DNA of 64,000 nt from Phalacrocorax aristotelis (taxonomy: Eukaryota > Chordata > Aves > Suliformes > Phalacrocoracidae), in contig NC_134281.1 in the NCBI RefSeq assembly GCF_949628215.1, forward strand, positions 38,238,512 to 38,302,511. The letters run 5' to 3'. Positions 13,301-27,454 of this stretch are shown one piece after another (position 1 is the stretch's first letter; each line of letters begins with the position of its first letter). The position numbers and the translations under genes were made by a program. The notes beneath the pieces were generated by a model. That model was not told where the DNA came from and made no database searches. It was given only the letters and a program-made list of their open reading frames with translations.

Positions 13301-14842
13301 CGCTTCAGTTAGCAAATAGTATACTACAGCACAGCCTACAGTATAACATACATAGCTATGTCCATACTAACCTTAAACATGCCAGTTTAAGCACCAGAAT
13401 GGCAAGAACAGGCAGCAGTGTAAATCAGTCAGTGCTGTTCTTTCTGCATTGCTTTGGTACCAAGCTAACCCAATTAAGCTTCTTTCAATACTTCTTCATC
13501 ATTACTACATTCATCATGCAAGATAGCACTGTGTACCCTTACACAAGGAATTCACACCTCCATTTGTCTGTGCAGCTAAACATTTATGCCCAGCATTTTA
13601 CTTCTGAATTAGGTAATGTGGAAGCTGCACTAAAGCTTCTGTTTTCAAAAATACCAGCCAACATATCATCTTCAACGTCAGAATCAACTGTGAAACGTAA
13701 TACTATTAATTGGGAAGCAAGAATAATTTATTTCAGTTGTGGGTTTGATTTTACCAAATTAAATTAATGGTACAATGGAAAGTAAATACTAAGACTTCTG
13801 TATGCAATTAAGAATTTTGCTCAAGGTCCAATCTGTTTTAAGCTTTGTCTTTTAAAAGCATTTTAAATCATGAATTGGAAGGTAAAAGAATTAATACACC
13901 TTTTAGTGTCAATTTCTGCATACAGGACCAAGCAAGCAGGACAGCACAGTCTTTGCTATGACCACTTTTTCAGAACAGACGTTAACAGAGGCTTTTTCAT
14001 GCACAGTTGATTTTGTATAAACTGATTGACACCTTTGGGGGTCGTCTTTCCACTGACTCATAATTTTGCTCACTCTTGAAAAAAGCCTTCTGCACACCCA
14101 GTATTCTCTAGTTAAAGCTGAAAATTCAACTCATCATATTTACACAATAAAAAAAAATCTATTCTGCGTTGTTTTTAATTGCAAATCCTACTCAAGGGAC
14201 CAATTCTCCTGCTTAGGAGGCAGCCCTGTGCCTTCTACTAGAGAACCAACTGCAGTCAATTATGGTAATGAAATGTCAATAAATATAAAAATTTAATACA
14301 GCCTGCTCTTGGTGAGTGGCAGATGAGGACTTGCCTCCCAGACAAATTTGCTGGTGCTGCAACTATTAAATGCACCTGAAAGAGTAGCAGGTTGCCTGAG
14401 AGCTCTCCAGTAGAGGGATGGTGGGAGATCCGGGCATCTACTGGGTTTTTCCATTATAGCATAATCACTGCACTAAGGCCACTGATATTCTTGACATCCA
14501 GACATCTTAACTTCTTATTATGAAGTGAATAGCATATTTCCCCCGCAATCTGGAACCTCAGTGAGGGATTTTGAGCTTTTTTTCCCCCTTGACAATTACA
14601 AAAGGGAAATTAAGTTGTGAAAGTTTATATTTATATGTGACTAGTTTCTCAATATGAAGTAGCTGAACCATGTCACTATATTAAACTGCTCTTCGAGTAA
14701 AAGTACTTGAGGTATGGTACTTTTTTTTCTTATTATTTATATAAGTATATATACACTAATGTATAAAGAACTATGTATATGTGCAGAGAGAGAGAGAAAT
14801 AACAGATGAACTATAAACTAGTTTATGAAAGATGGTTTGGCT

Positions 14843-15040
14843 GGGATTTCCAAAGACTAGATCTTAGTTTTGCCACAGATTTATTTCGCCCTGAGTAAGC
14901 GGTTTAATATCACTACTTCAGTTTTCCCAGGTGTAAAAGAGAGCAATAAAACCTGCCTCACAGGGTACTTAAGCATAATCCATTGATTTAATTGAAATAT
15001 AAGCACAAGTTTAAATGCTTTACAGAGTTGGAGCAGTGTT
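14843..15040 (+). mobile_element. MIR-like SINE remnant
   Basis: By eye this is the clearest MIR-like copy in the window. In order it shows a TTTGCCACAGATTT block, a CTGAGTAAGCGGTTTAAT block (family: gtgaccttgggcaag), CTTCAGTTTTCCCAGGTGTAAAA, then CCTGCCTCACAGGGTACTTAAG and a final AAATGCTTTACAGAGTTGGAG. These match the CORE-SINE layout of MIR in sequence order and spacing. It has no coding capacity. Age and subfamily cannot be set by eye. Confidence 0.75.
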
Positions 15041-17037
15041 ATTCTTAACATCACTAGAAAAAGTGTAACTTCATTTTTCTTGTACAGTTACCTTCAATCA
15101 ATGTCTTGGGAGCACTAAGAGTACATATAAATAAAATGTCTTATCAAAAGTCAGTAACTTATTGATTATAATAAGGTCATTACTAGGAGAAGTCATTTTC
15201 AGTTCCTTTCAGTCATCTATCTATCTTACCTAGCTGAAATTTTGTCAAGTTCAAAGTCTTTCAGTTTTTTTATGCAAAATCAATTCACAGGTTTTAAAAT
15301 AAAAATAAAAAAACCCACATATTCCAAAATACATGTTCCTTAACAGTTATTAAAAACCAGATTTTAAGGGATCAGTGCCTGGAAAAACAAAATTTTGCAG
15401 TATTCGTCTGTTTCCTCTGATGATACCTGGTTGTTCATTATTAACTACTTCATTATGGGAGACCTTAAAGATGGGATTAGAGCACCGATACCTTTAAACA
15501 CATCATTAACCCAAAGTGTGCACTTACCATTGTGCTTAGTCTTAGTTTAGAGCTGGACTTCAGTTATGTGTGCTTACATGAGGTATGAGTAATTTCCCTG
15601 TTGTTATGGAGGCTCCTAAAAGAGAAAGGCGTTTTTAATATTAGAGCAGCCAGGCAAGAAAAGAATTTTTTTAAAAGCGTCAATAACCCATTTAGATCTC
15701 AGCCAGGTGGCCAGGAGCAGTTCAATACAGGAGCAAGCAACACACCTGGCCATTTTCATGGGACAGTGCCACTTTGTAGGGGATATGTAACACACACTGA
15801 TGAGAACAGGGCTGAGCTGAAGGCATTTCAGCTGAAGCAGTTGCTCGGATCACCCTGGTACACCAGCTATGCCCTGCTCCACGCTGCTCTCTCTGCACTG
15901 GAGCTGCCCAGTCTCACAGCCACCAGCACTGTCTCAGAGCCAGTTCACCCCAGCCCCCACGTTTCACCTTTGCATCACGGCATTTCCATAGGCTGCAGTA
16001 CCCAAACACTTCTCCGCTGGTCACCATCCTATAACAAAGCAAGCACATCTTCAGAGTGGCCGAGGCTGGTACAGCTATCTGCATGGGAACATCCCCTTAA
16101 TGGGACTAGCATTAGCCAGAAAAGTTTCAGCGTGCAAGCAGTGGGGAAGTTGTCCAAGGTTCAAGGATTGCACAGGGGTGTCAGCTATGACAGGCTTTAA
16201 GAATACTTTGCTTGTGAATATTACCTTTTTTTAATGTGGTGTATTAATTCCAGCTTTCCATTGGATCTCTATATACAAGCGTTACGTAGGAAAGCTCATA
16301 GACAGGTCAGCCTCCCCTGGAAACAAATGGGCATCACAAGGGCAGCAGACCCCCAGAGCAGTCCTGCTTTTTTCAGTGCCCAGAGAAAGTAATTTCGTGC
16401 CTTGTGGTTGCTGCTCGGGACAATGCAAGTGCAGCTGTGTCACACACCTGCCTGCTCCTCCTCCACTAGCAGCGGAGGACTCGCCAGAACAAGTCAGTTG
16501 GAACCAACTCCAACAAATACCAGGACTTTGTGCAGCTAAGGAGAACAGAAACCACCCGCACAATACTTCTGTTTCCTGTGGGAATACACCGACATTTCTG
16601 GGCTTGAATAGATGTTTCTGGCCAAGTTATGGACACTGGACCATTTCCCATGAATGCCATTATGTCCCTCTGGACTAATACACCCAGCGTAGGTGCAAGG
16701 CTCATTTCACCAGTCTTTCTTCGCAGGATCATACAATTACAAGTAGAACATGAGACACCAAGTGAATCAAACAGACTGATATGGAGCACAGCTACCAGTG
16801 TCATGAGCAGTTGTCATATATAAAGGTTCTAAAAAAAACCTAATACAGACAAACCAGCATTCACACTGATGTGACACACCATTAAGATACATGGTTTAAT
16901 AATATTTTCAGTATGTACCATTGTACTAAAATAGGTTTGTATGTAAAATCATCTTGACTTGGTAACATCATTAAATTGAGACTGATTCTTTTATCCAGGA
17001 GTATCCCAGTTGTATATGACTGCTTAAAATGTTCTGA

Positions 17038-17316
<279 letters not shown>

Positions 17317-20300
17317 TAATTTTTTCCTGAAAAACATGATTTTGAAATATATTTAATGAGGTTCAGAGTAATCCAAGGATTAGTTTTTAATTATCACTTG
17401 CAGGAAGAGTATGTATAAAAATTAAAAATAGGTTTCTGTGGAAACGGCTCCTAAATCCTCTGGAATTACAAGCTTTCTGTATGTGATTGCTGAATATTCC
17501 AGAACAAGGATAAGCTTCTATTAGAAATTCTAGAGAACAGTGGGAAATACAGATTACCATGTTTTTCTATTATATCGAATATAGTTATGTAAAGCAGATG
17601 GAGCAGGGATATGGTTGGAATATACCTCTTTTTCAAAGGCATCTGTGGTAAGTATATACAATCTTCCTTGCATATGATGGCTGTCACATCGTGACCCATA
17701 AATCAGGAATGTATCTCATAGTTTTTAAAAAGTGAAAGGAACTCTTAAAGTGCAAATTAATGATAATAGCTTTATGACAGAGCTGGCTTGGAAATAACCT
17801 TTAAAGGGAAGATTGTTTTGTATGAGTGGAGAGGACACAGAATGGGAAAGATACCTATGCAAGACAAATTAGTTAAACCAGTGCCCTCCAATGAATCAGT
17901 CAAGAAAAATCACCAGTGCCAGGAATAAAAAAAGGCTTAGGGAGATGGATTCCTATTGACTTCATAGGAACAAATTTTTCAGGTGTGCGCTCTGTTGACT
18001 TAATAAAGCTGGTCTAAATAAACTCTGGCCAAGTGAATTTTTATTTACTGGCAGACAGTTGAAAGGAGAGACTTAAAAACATAAATAAGGTCAGATCCAG
18101 CCATACCTCCATAGCCAAACCTCCCGTTTTACTCAAAAGGTATTTTGTCTACAAAGAAAGTGATCAGTTGAGCCAAGCACAGCAATGAAAGTAATATCAG
18201 CAGCGGTGCCATTTAATAATGTTTTTCTTTAATTTTCAGGTTTGTTTTTTTTTAAATTCTATAAAGGAAAAAAATTCTACAAATAAGTTATTATAATACA
18301 GTTGCAATTAGATTAAAGGGAACAGGTTTTGTTACACTGTAAAGCATTAATTACTGTCTTAAATATGTCCCTCCATGTGGTGTTTATAGAATTTGAACCT
18401 GCTTTGGAGAATTTTACATGAAGCTCTCTTTAAATACAGGGTGCATAAAAGAACACATACTTCAGCCGTATAGGACACAGAACACACAGAAAAAAATTAA
18501 GAATTATTTTAAAAATTAGAACGATGCTGACAGAACCAACTGTTATGAAGTTTGTGCATTCTGATTCCTAGTAAGAGATGATGGATTTCCCTGGTAACTA
18601 TTAACATTTTGTATTCAGGGCTTTGTTGCTTTCCACGTCTTAGATTCAGAGAAGGAAAAGCAAACCAACTGTTGCAGAAATTATGTTTTATGAATTAATC
18701 TGATGAATAACAAGAATTCAGATTTCCTAATTCCTAGTAAGTAGGTTTTTCAGTCATTAGACAGTGGCACAGAAACATCTAAAGAGCTTGTAGCTTTCCT
18801 CTGGTAAAATATTTAGAGACTTCATCTCAGTTCAGTGATATGTTAAATTAGCTGAATAAGTGAAGTACATTTGGAAAATTCTGACTTTTAGGTGGCCTTT
18901 TTGTTTGACTGCTTTCATCGGCTCTTCTAGTACTTTGCATTGATTTAGGAATCATTCTTACACCTTTAGCTCTTCTAAGTCTGCCAGGTGGTAGCTCAGC
19001 TTCTGAAGAAGTTGGTCAGGAATACCTTGCAAGCTTGTACCAAGCCACATTATCCAGTTTTTCTCTTATTTATGCTACAATAAAAACAACTAATTTTGCT
19101 GCTAATAGGAGCCTTGTAGTCACATCATTTGCGTATAAAAGTGATGTAGCTAAGAAAGGTTCAACACATTTGAAACAGATCAGTTCATTATTTAGCATGC
19201 TGCGTAATTCCATTTGGTAATAGTCAAAGCTAGATGTTTTTCTGCAAAGCGTAAAAGGTAAAGATGTCACCACTTGACCCACAGGACTGAAGCAAATACT
19301 TAATGAGAATGATGACAAAAATGAAATTAAAAACACAGATACCCTTTCCAGCTAGGTACTTAAGTTTGTGCCTAAAAATATGAATGAATCGTCTGGCTGA
19401 AGTTAATAAGCCGGATGCCTCACATCCTAAAAGAGAGTCAGGTTTGTGAAGACATTGAAGTGCCTGACAACGCTAGTAGGCATTCAGCAGGGCTGTCAAA
19501 AGTAGCTAAGCATAAAATTCTACATAAGTAACTGGGAGCAATTATTGTACCTAACTATCTAGGTGCATTTGACACATATCTACATCTCTTAGGCATCTCA
19601 ACAAAAAAAGGGGTCTTAATGCCAAAAACATATCACTTAATCAAAAACATATTTCAAAAACCTCAGCTGGCTTTTGTTGAAAATCTGGTCCTGTAATGTT
19701 TAATGGAATAAAAAGCACTTCAAGACATACCAGCCTTTTTACATTTCTAAGGATGTTCACACCACAGTGTTAACCAAACCAGTAAAACCTTATGCTATTG
19801 TTATTTTCTATAGTGCTTGATGAAAAATAAATGTCTAATATAAAGCCCCTCAAAGGCAACACAAAGTCAATAATCCACAGAATTAATTTATTGAGAAAAA
19901 GCTGTTTGTTTTTTATAACCATACAGATAGGAGGCTGTCTTGTAAAGCTGTTTGTTATTCATGGCTGTACCGTATTGTCTGTCTCTTCACAAGATGGCAA
20001 TCTCCTTCAGGGCAAAGAACTTTGCCTCTGCCTTTTGTCCTAACATTTCAGAAGTGATTATTATAGTAAACTAACAGTAAAATAGCGTACAAAACCCAAA
20101 GCACTTAAAATAATTTTTCAAAACACAATTAAATCATATCAGTTTTGCTTGCTGGATTTTAAATGAGATACATAATTGTTCATTATCTACTTGTCAATGG
20201 TTCCAAAGGGTCTATACAGGAAAATGCTTTTGATTGATGGTAGCATTAAAGAATATGCTGTTGAAGCTCACACAGATGCATATTCATAGTAGCCTTTGTG

Positions 20301-22581
20301 GCTAGCCGTGCACAGCTCTTCCTGCAGTCATACTGCATATACCCAGGCACAAGAGCTCAGCTCCTTTCTCCAGTGGGCCATCTAGTTTGCCTGTGCCTAT
20401 CTGAGCAAGATTGCCAAGTACATAATGACACAGTTGACTCAGCAATTATTTAATAAGCCAGAATAGTTTGGTAACTAGTTTCTTAAGTGTGACATCTCTT
20501 TAGTTTAGTTCTATATAATATAAGTAGTTAGGTAACTTTTAAATTCCCTCTATCAGTTATAAAAAGCAAGTGTCTTTACAGCTAGGTAGTTCTTACCTCT
20601 CTGTACATAAAAGTCTCTTTTCCTGTCCACGGATCTTCCTACTTCAGTGATCGCCTGTCTAACCTCGGTGGTTCCTTCATGCCATCCTTCAGTCCAGTCA
20701 CTGCCAGTCTCCAGAGAAGAGCAAGACTATCACACCTGGACTGCTGGTCTTGGCAGATAACCAGTTCAGCTGAATCAGTCTTTCAGCTCTTGTGCTCCCA
20801 CAAGTTAAAAAGTCAGAGAATAAATCAGTCCTTACAGCCAGCATAATTATCACAATCACACTGGAGATTACCATCTTGTGCATGGTTTGGACTCAGCTGT
20901 ATTTTAGATCAACAAGAGCCTTGACTCATAAAGACATGAAAGCACCAGCAGAGACCCCTTATTTCACAGCTTCACTGCATCAGTCAATTACTCTGTCAAG
21001 ACATAGGAAGTTTGGACTAAATTTAAATTCCATCACATTACTCTGATCCACTTTCATGATCTATAGATCTACTACACTAGTCCATCAGGGTTCCCTTAAA
21101 GAATCACAGTCTTTCTGTGAGTCGGTCCTCTGTGGCAATTCCCTCACTGCAAACCTCCTCACTACACATAAACAAATGTATGTTGCTTTCCTCTCCCACT
21201 GCACACCAGAACAGCATTACACGAATCAACCAGTCTAACTGACAACAGTGATCATAGTAAAGCAAAAAGAAACAGGTCTTGTGATCAAAACTGGTATAAC
21301 TGCTATGCCATCTTCTAGTCACTTCTTCCCCTACTTGATCTGCGATGGACATGTCTGAATTCTCTACCAACATCTGTCTTTGCTGCAAATTATACACTAG
21401 ATGCCGATTGAATGTTTTATTTGAAGACGAGCTGGACTTGCCAAAGCATTTTATTGCAAAGGAGCAATCCATCCATCGGCATGATTTATTTGAAAGAATT
21501 ATTCTGTTTAGGTGGCCTAGAAATAGTCCTTTCTGGTATCAATCTCCATTTCAATTATCCTGAGCTATTAGCTTGCTTTGAGGTAAATCAGGACACCACT
21601 TCTGATAACAATTATCCTTACCAACCTTTCTTTCACTGAGGCTTACATCATATTTGCAAACCCCAAAACATGCCTGTTTTGTGGGGGCATCATTCCTGTG
21701 TTTTCACATAAAGAGGTATTCTCCCCTTAATTTCAACTAAGGGAGTGAAGGTAATAACATACCAAACCACAACTTAACTCAGGTATGTCAGCCAATTTTT
21801 TTTCCCCACAATCTCAAGAGATGCTGTTAAAAAAATCAGTAGCTCAAGAGATATGCAAACCTGGATTTTCTTGCCTACTTTGTTGCATTTGACAGGCTTT
21901 TTTCAAGGAAAAAGGGTCAAGACAGAGCCGTAACAACTCAGCAACTGTAATCACCCAGGTGATGGAAAGTTAGTGACCAGGCACATGCTGCAAAACTGGA
22001 AAAGAAGAAGGAAATCTTTGACAGACCTAAGTGTTAAACCTACTTCTAATACTACATCCGCAGGTTTTATCTTTATGAACTCATGTCTAAAACACGGAAA
22101 GAGTACATCTGTGAAAGATGCTGATCACATAGTTGCATAGCTACTTATCAAATTTACCACTAAATGAGAATAAACATATTTGGCTTTCCCAAAGCTAGCC
22201 AAATTGAGAGTAATGCAATTTCCTTATCCTAATCCCAGAGTAATAATACACCTAATTTTTCTGTAGCGTATCATCAGTATAGCCCACAGCACACTTATCA
22301 AAAAGTGGGCCTAAAGATAAACAAAAATGGTTTCTTTGTTTTTAATAATTGCTGGTTTGAATGAAGATACACTACAGATTGAAAAAGCAAATGTGTGTGT
22401 CAGTTTGAATTTGAGTTTGAATAATTTCTTTGAATCTTCATTACCAAATTTGAAATTAGTTTGGAAACTCCCTTCTTTCTTTGTCATAAATCAGAATTAG
22501 AAATTAAAAAAAAAACCAAACACCCATATGTGCTGTTGAATTCTCTAATTCTGGAGCTGAAATAGATTGGCCCCTGCTGGG

Positions 22582-22652
22582 GTGAAATTTTGGCCTCCCT
22601 AAAACCAAAGAGAATTTTGCACTGTTTTTACTGGAGCCAAAATTTGTCTCAC
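22582..22652. repeat. Imperfect inverted repeat
   Basis: The left arm at 22582-22598 (GTGAAATTTTGGCCTCC) is nearly the reverse complement of the right arm at 22633-22652 (GGAGCCAAAATTTGTCTCAC), separated by about 34 bases. The layout resembles a short, decayed palindromic repeat of a kind often seen in sauropsid genomes, but I cannot name the family. Confidence 0.6.
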
Positions 22653-23527
22653 TGTTTCTTTGATTTTCCTCCTACCAAAGAGTAAAGTTCAGATCAATTT
22701 CTCAGCAATTAAATTTGCTAAATGTCTACATTTAAATGATGTTTGAAGAACCAAATGAGTGCCTTCATAGGGTACTTCCTGTCATGTTCTGCCGTAACAG
22801 ATCTCTTCATTTTACCATCCAGTCACTTTACAGGCTGGTCACTTAACCTGAAATCAGCCATTGTTTTCTCTTACCAAAACTTCCCATTTGTCCTGCTAGT
22901 TTTTATTATCTGAACTCAGCAAGGATGATTTGTCAAACCTCCCATCAGAGCAGTTTGTAAAGTGAAATGCCAATAAGAAGAAAGTTAGACATCATTTGAC
23001 CCATGTCCAGGCACTCGCCTGCCTGTGGAGCGAAATACTAGACTAGGCAGCAGCTGACTGGTACTGCTCCCTTATCATTGTCAGGACACAGATAAATGTA
23101 CTTCATTTAAGAAATGAAGGCTTTATCAATGGACAAATAATTGCAGAGCCACTATTGATCTCACATCTCACTTAACATGAGACAAGAGAGTCCTGTACAA
23201 ATGGTAAACATTTAATCGCTGTGGATGGCAAACAATGGACTCTTGCTTAAAAAAAAAAAAAACAGAACTCAGTTTTCAAACAAACCACAGCCTTACTTAA
23301 GGGTTCAACAGAAATCTATCCAGATCTGCAATGCTCCATTCCCATTTCTGTTGAATAATAGGAATATTAGCAAATAGATCTTTCCTTGCTTTTAGTCTCC
23401 CTAAAATATCAGAGCTGAGATGGGGGGTGGTATTGGAGGGACTGGGCTTCACTATTTGCACTTTCGGAACAGAAATCTGCCTGTTAAGGTCTTCACTGCA
23501 GATGAAACAGGCCGAAATGAAGCGTTT

Positions 23528-23583
23528 TAAAGGTTGGACTAGATGATCCCTGAGGTCCCTTCCAACCTGTGATTCTGTGATTT
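23528..23583 (+). mobile_element. CR1 3' tip fragment
   Basis: The last roughly 55 bases of a CR1 element lie on the plus strand: AGGTTGGACTAGATGATCC, then GAGGTCCCTTCCAACC, ending with the tandem GTGATTCTGTGATT octamer-like motif. The tip is well preserved, and little or no recognisable CR1 sequence precedes it. This is a severe 5' truncation, common for this family. Confidence 0.9.
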
Positions 23584-24729
23584 TTGAGCCAGACTCTACC
23601 CTCACCACTCACAGGACTAGAAGGAGCTTCCTGCAAGGAGCACAAAGCCTACCTGTGCTCTGTTTCACCTGATTCCAGTAACTCACATCAATGCAGTTAT
23701 GAAACACTCTGGAGCTGAAAAAAAAACCAACAACATCCATCTCCCCCCTCCCCCCCATTTTAAATTAGCTATTTTACTTTTTAATATACTTCATGTAACA
23801 CCATCGGTCTACCAGATTTACAGACTAGCCAGCATCTGTACCTTAGTCTGCAATCTAAATATACGGAAAAGATAGGAAAAAATGCAGCAGCAAACAATGA
23901 TGAAACATGGGGATGTACATATTTTCACTTCCACAGTTTTTGCTGAGGGTTTAATTTGGGATATCATGTTTGGAGATAGGAAAATAAGTGTCTAAGTATC
24001 AACTGGAAGTAATTTAACAATGAATATTGATTAAATTTTGATAGTATTTCTTATGCTTAAGGGCACACAAACAAAAAGAATAGGAGAATGAAATTAAGGA
24101 ATTAGTGAGGCAGGAGGTTTTGTCAGACCAAAAGGAAAACACAAGTCTGGAAAATTAGACAAGAACCAATTCATGCCGGATTATAGACATCTAAGTGTAA
24201 TACAGACATAAAGGTGTAACCTAGCAAATTTTGGCATGTAGATTTTTATTGCAGCCTTCCTAATAATCACATCATACTTTCAACAAATATGGATCTACCT
24301 TTTACACTCTCTGTTTGAAAGGACTGCACTAGCTCTTCAAAGCACAGTCCACTAGACACAGGAACTTACTAAGAACAAGAATATTAGCCAGAAAGGTTCT
24401 TCCTCCCATCTTTCTGATATTTTAGTATCAGAACAAAACTAATTAAACTAGCACACAACTGGTCCAAAACACAAGAGTTTGTTCTTGAACACAGCATATT
24501 ATCCAGCTCTGGCACCCCTTGCTCCAAGATGTGATGTAGAGGATGCTTAAAGTTTTTGTGGTTACCAAAGTCACCTAGAGAACTTAACAGAAGGAAAATC
24601 CATTGAAAGCTATGTAATACAAAAAAAAAAAAGCTACTTTTGGGTGTTGCTAACCTCCAGCTGCTGGAGCCTGAGTGACTGCTCCTGGGCAGTATCACTC
24701 CATGCTTTTAGTCTTCTTACACTGTTTCC

Positions 24730-24815
24730 TAGGGCATCTGGTCTTGGTCACTGTCAAAGATGGGACAGTGGTCTAGATGATCCAGAGTGCCAGCATGGCC
24801 ATTCTCATGCCCTCA
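24730..24815 (+). mobile_element. Ancient CR1/L3-like 3' end
   Basis: The order GGCATCTGGTCTTGGTCACTG, CAAAGATGGGACAGTGGTCTAGATGATCC, GCCAGCATGGCCATTCTCATG matches the 3' end seen in many old sauropsid CR1/L3-type copies (a Gly-like 'catctggnnctggccactg ... tactgggctagatgga ... tatggc' pattern). It is diverged and has no coding sequence. The subfamily is uncertain. Confidence 0.6.
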
Positions 24816-26764
24816 ATGGGTAGGTGTGAGCCATTTGTAGTTTTTGGGTACTGTGTTCTCCTTCCTGTAAAATTGACCTGGTAGTTCTTTGGCAGGATAC
24901 CAAAAAGCTCACAGATAATGCTACTGTGTCCTCATTAAGCACCTTCAGCCCCAGGATCTGAAGTAGGTGCTGTGAACTTAAAGCAAAAAGTATCACATGA
25001 CAGTCTTCCTCGGCAAGCCTATGCAAGCCGGTAATGGAGCACTTATCCATGGACAGACTTGTCATCACAAATGTGTTCACTTCCTGCTTGCAGTGACAAA
25101 CAGTACTTAGGGTATAATGCAGTTGTCTTCAAAATGGTCACTCTAGCCATTTTTATTTTTGGTAGTTTGTTAATATCCAACTACTTTTACACCTGTTTTT
25201 TAACATATATATTATTTATAAGACACAATTATAACTGGCCTGTTATTATGAAGTGGTTTTATAAAATCCATTGGCAGTTTTCTTATATTCGTCCATTCTG
25301 TTACCCAAGTGTACTAGTAAGATTACACCTGGTAAACACCAGTAAGTGAGCAGTCAAGGGGTTCTGTATGATTAGCATTCAGCCAGGGCTTTCAGGCTTC
25401 CCCCATTACATTTGAATTCAGAAAAATACTTACTGCACACTTGTCAAATTCAGGCTCATAGCTCAACCCTAACGTCTAACTACAGTAAGCACTGGAGGAT
25501 AATACTGGCAAAGAAACATTTCCTAAACTTTATGTAATCATTTGGAATTCAGGAAGGATTGATTAGTATTCAGGAGAGGTGACTGCTCAATATTTATACC
25601 ACAGAGACTTGGCAGAAGCAAATAATGGTACATAAAGCTGATGCTTGTCTTAATTAAATGGAGTATAATAGGTGTTGGGGATTTTTTTTTCATAGTGAAG
25701 AGAGCAGTTTAGCAATGACCAGATATAACTCATTCTGAAGTTCAGAGTTTAAAACTAATCAATATGTATTTATAACAAGGGAGGGACCAAATATAATTTA
25801 TTATTAGCTGACAGCTGACTAATAGATAAAAACAAGATTTATTTAAGTAAGTTTTTTCCACATACTAATTTCTGACAAAATATTTGCCCCCTTTGATTCT
25901 TAATTATTTTTTGCTATACTAACAGTATTTCAGAAAGACTTTTTGAAATGAATGTCTTATCTGTAGATACGCTGGGAATGCAACCAGTGAACACAGAATG
26001 AGACATCTAGCTAGGACAATACTTTCCCTGTGACAAACTTATTAATAGCAACATTTCCTAATTTTATGATTAGGAATCCTTAATGGCAGGTGACACTTTT
26101 AAATGCTCCTTTAAAGTATATGATCTATGTATGTGATGATGAACAGGTGTTGACTGACAGACAATGCACGCACAACAGGCACAATTCCAGCACACCTACA
26201 CGCCAGGCTTGTCTCAAATGTCACAGCAAAGAGTTTTGAGAGGGAATATGAAGAAGGTCAGTAAAGAGATCTAGCATATTAAGCATGACAGACAGAGCGG
26301 AGAAAGCAGAAAAGTACTTGGTCTGGAAGGGTGATGAGTGCGAAAAGGAGATGGCATTGTGGACAAGTCAGAGGCAGGAGGTGACCTCATGATGCTGAAT
26401 GACTGATGATTGATAGGTAAGGAAGGAACAGCTACAAGACCTTAAAAGTGAACACAATTTATGTCTGATGTAGCAGGGAAAAGGGAAGATGCAAAAAGAT
26501 GGGAAGCAATGAGCTCAGAAGAGTGTCCTTTTGCCAAGGCCAAAGGAAGAAATGCTGTGGTCATTGAGATGTAACATGATGAGGCAACATCGTATTTGTT
26601 AAAAGTTTAATGTAGTAAACAATGGCTCCTGTGCATGTTGCATGGAAGTCAATGAGAACACATTTGCAGGATTAGCTATGTAATATTAGTTTGGGGTTAA
26701 TTATATTAGAAATAGACAAATTTAAAGGTGAAGATCCCTGTCTTTAGAAGACGTCATCTGTGGG

Positions 26765-26853
26765 TATAATGGATCTGAATATAATGAAATCTGGTATCTG
26801 AATATAATGGTATCAGATATCTGGTATCTGCTTATAATGAATCTGGTATAATG
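26765..26853 (+). repeat. Small irregular tandem repeat (five TATAATG units)
   Basis: The heptamer TATAATG recurs at 26765, 26780, 26803, 26833 and 26847. In between are variants of ATCTGGTATCTGAA, so the units are about 14-30 bases long. The array is direct and imperfect, as produced by replication slippage. Confidence 0.85.
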
Positions 26854-27454
26854 AAATCTGAAACCAAGTTGACCACTTCTCTGAATTATTGTGATACAGC
26901 TCAACCAAAAGTTACAGACTTGATGTCCAACTACCTGCTGGATGCAGATCTATGGCTTGCATTGAGCAGAATGCTGAAGGAGGTAACAATAATTATTATA
27001 TGGGTCCTTTCTTGTCCCCAAATCAGTAAAAGTAAATTTCATAGGCAAGAATTTTAAATTTATCATAAGCCTTCTAATTTCACAGTTTTTACAAACTTTT
27101 GTCCATTTGCCAACTTTGAATTCGATAACTTCTAATGTGAGCAGTTGTCAGCAATCTTACATAGTTCCTCGCTGCTGCATGTCCCACATTGCCTTGGAAA
27201 CTAGGGATAAACCTCTTACTAGAGATGATGAGGGCCCCGAGAACAGCTAAGTTCTTGGAACATTTAACTTCTCTGGGTCTCACACAAAGAAGCCAGGCTA
27301 CTCCACTCTGCCACTAGAAGAGCTATCCCAATTTTTAACTTTAATCCTCTGGGAAAGTAAAGCAAATGAATATGGACAAAACCTCATTTCTGAATCATCT
27401 CATGAGGGATGTTCTCCTTTCATGGAGCCAACATTGCCCAACAGAGAAATCAAC

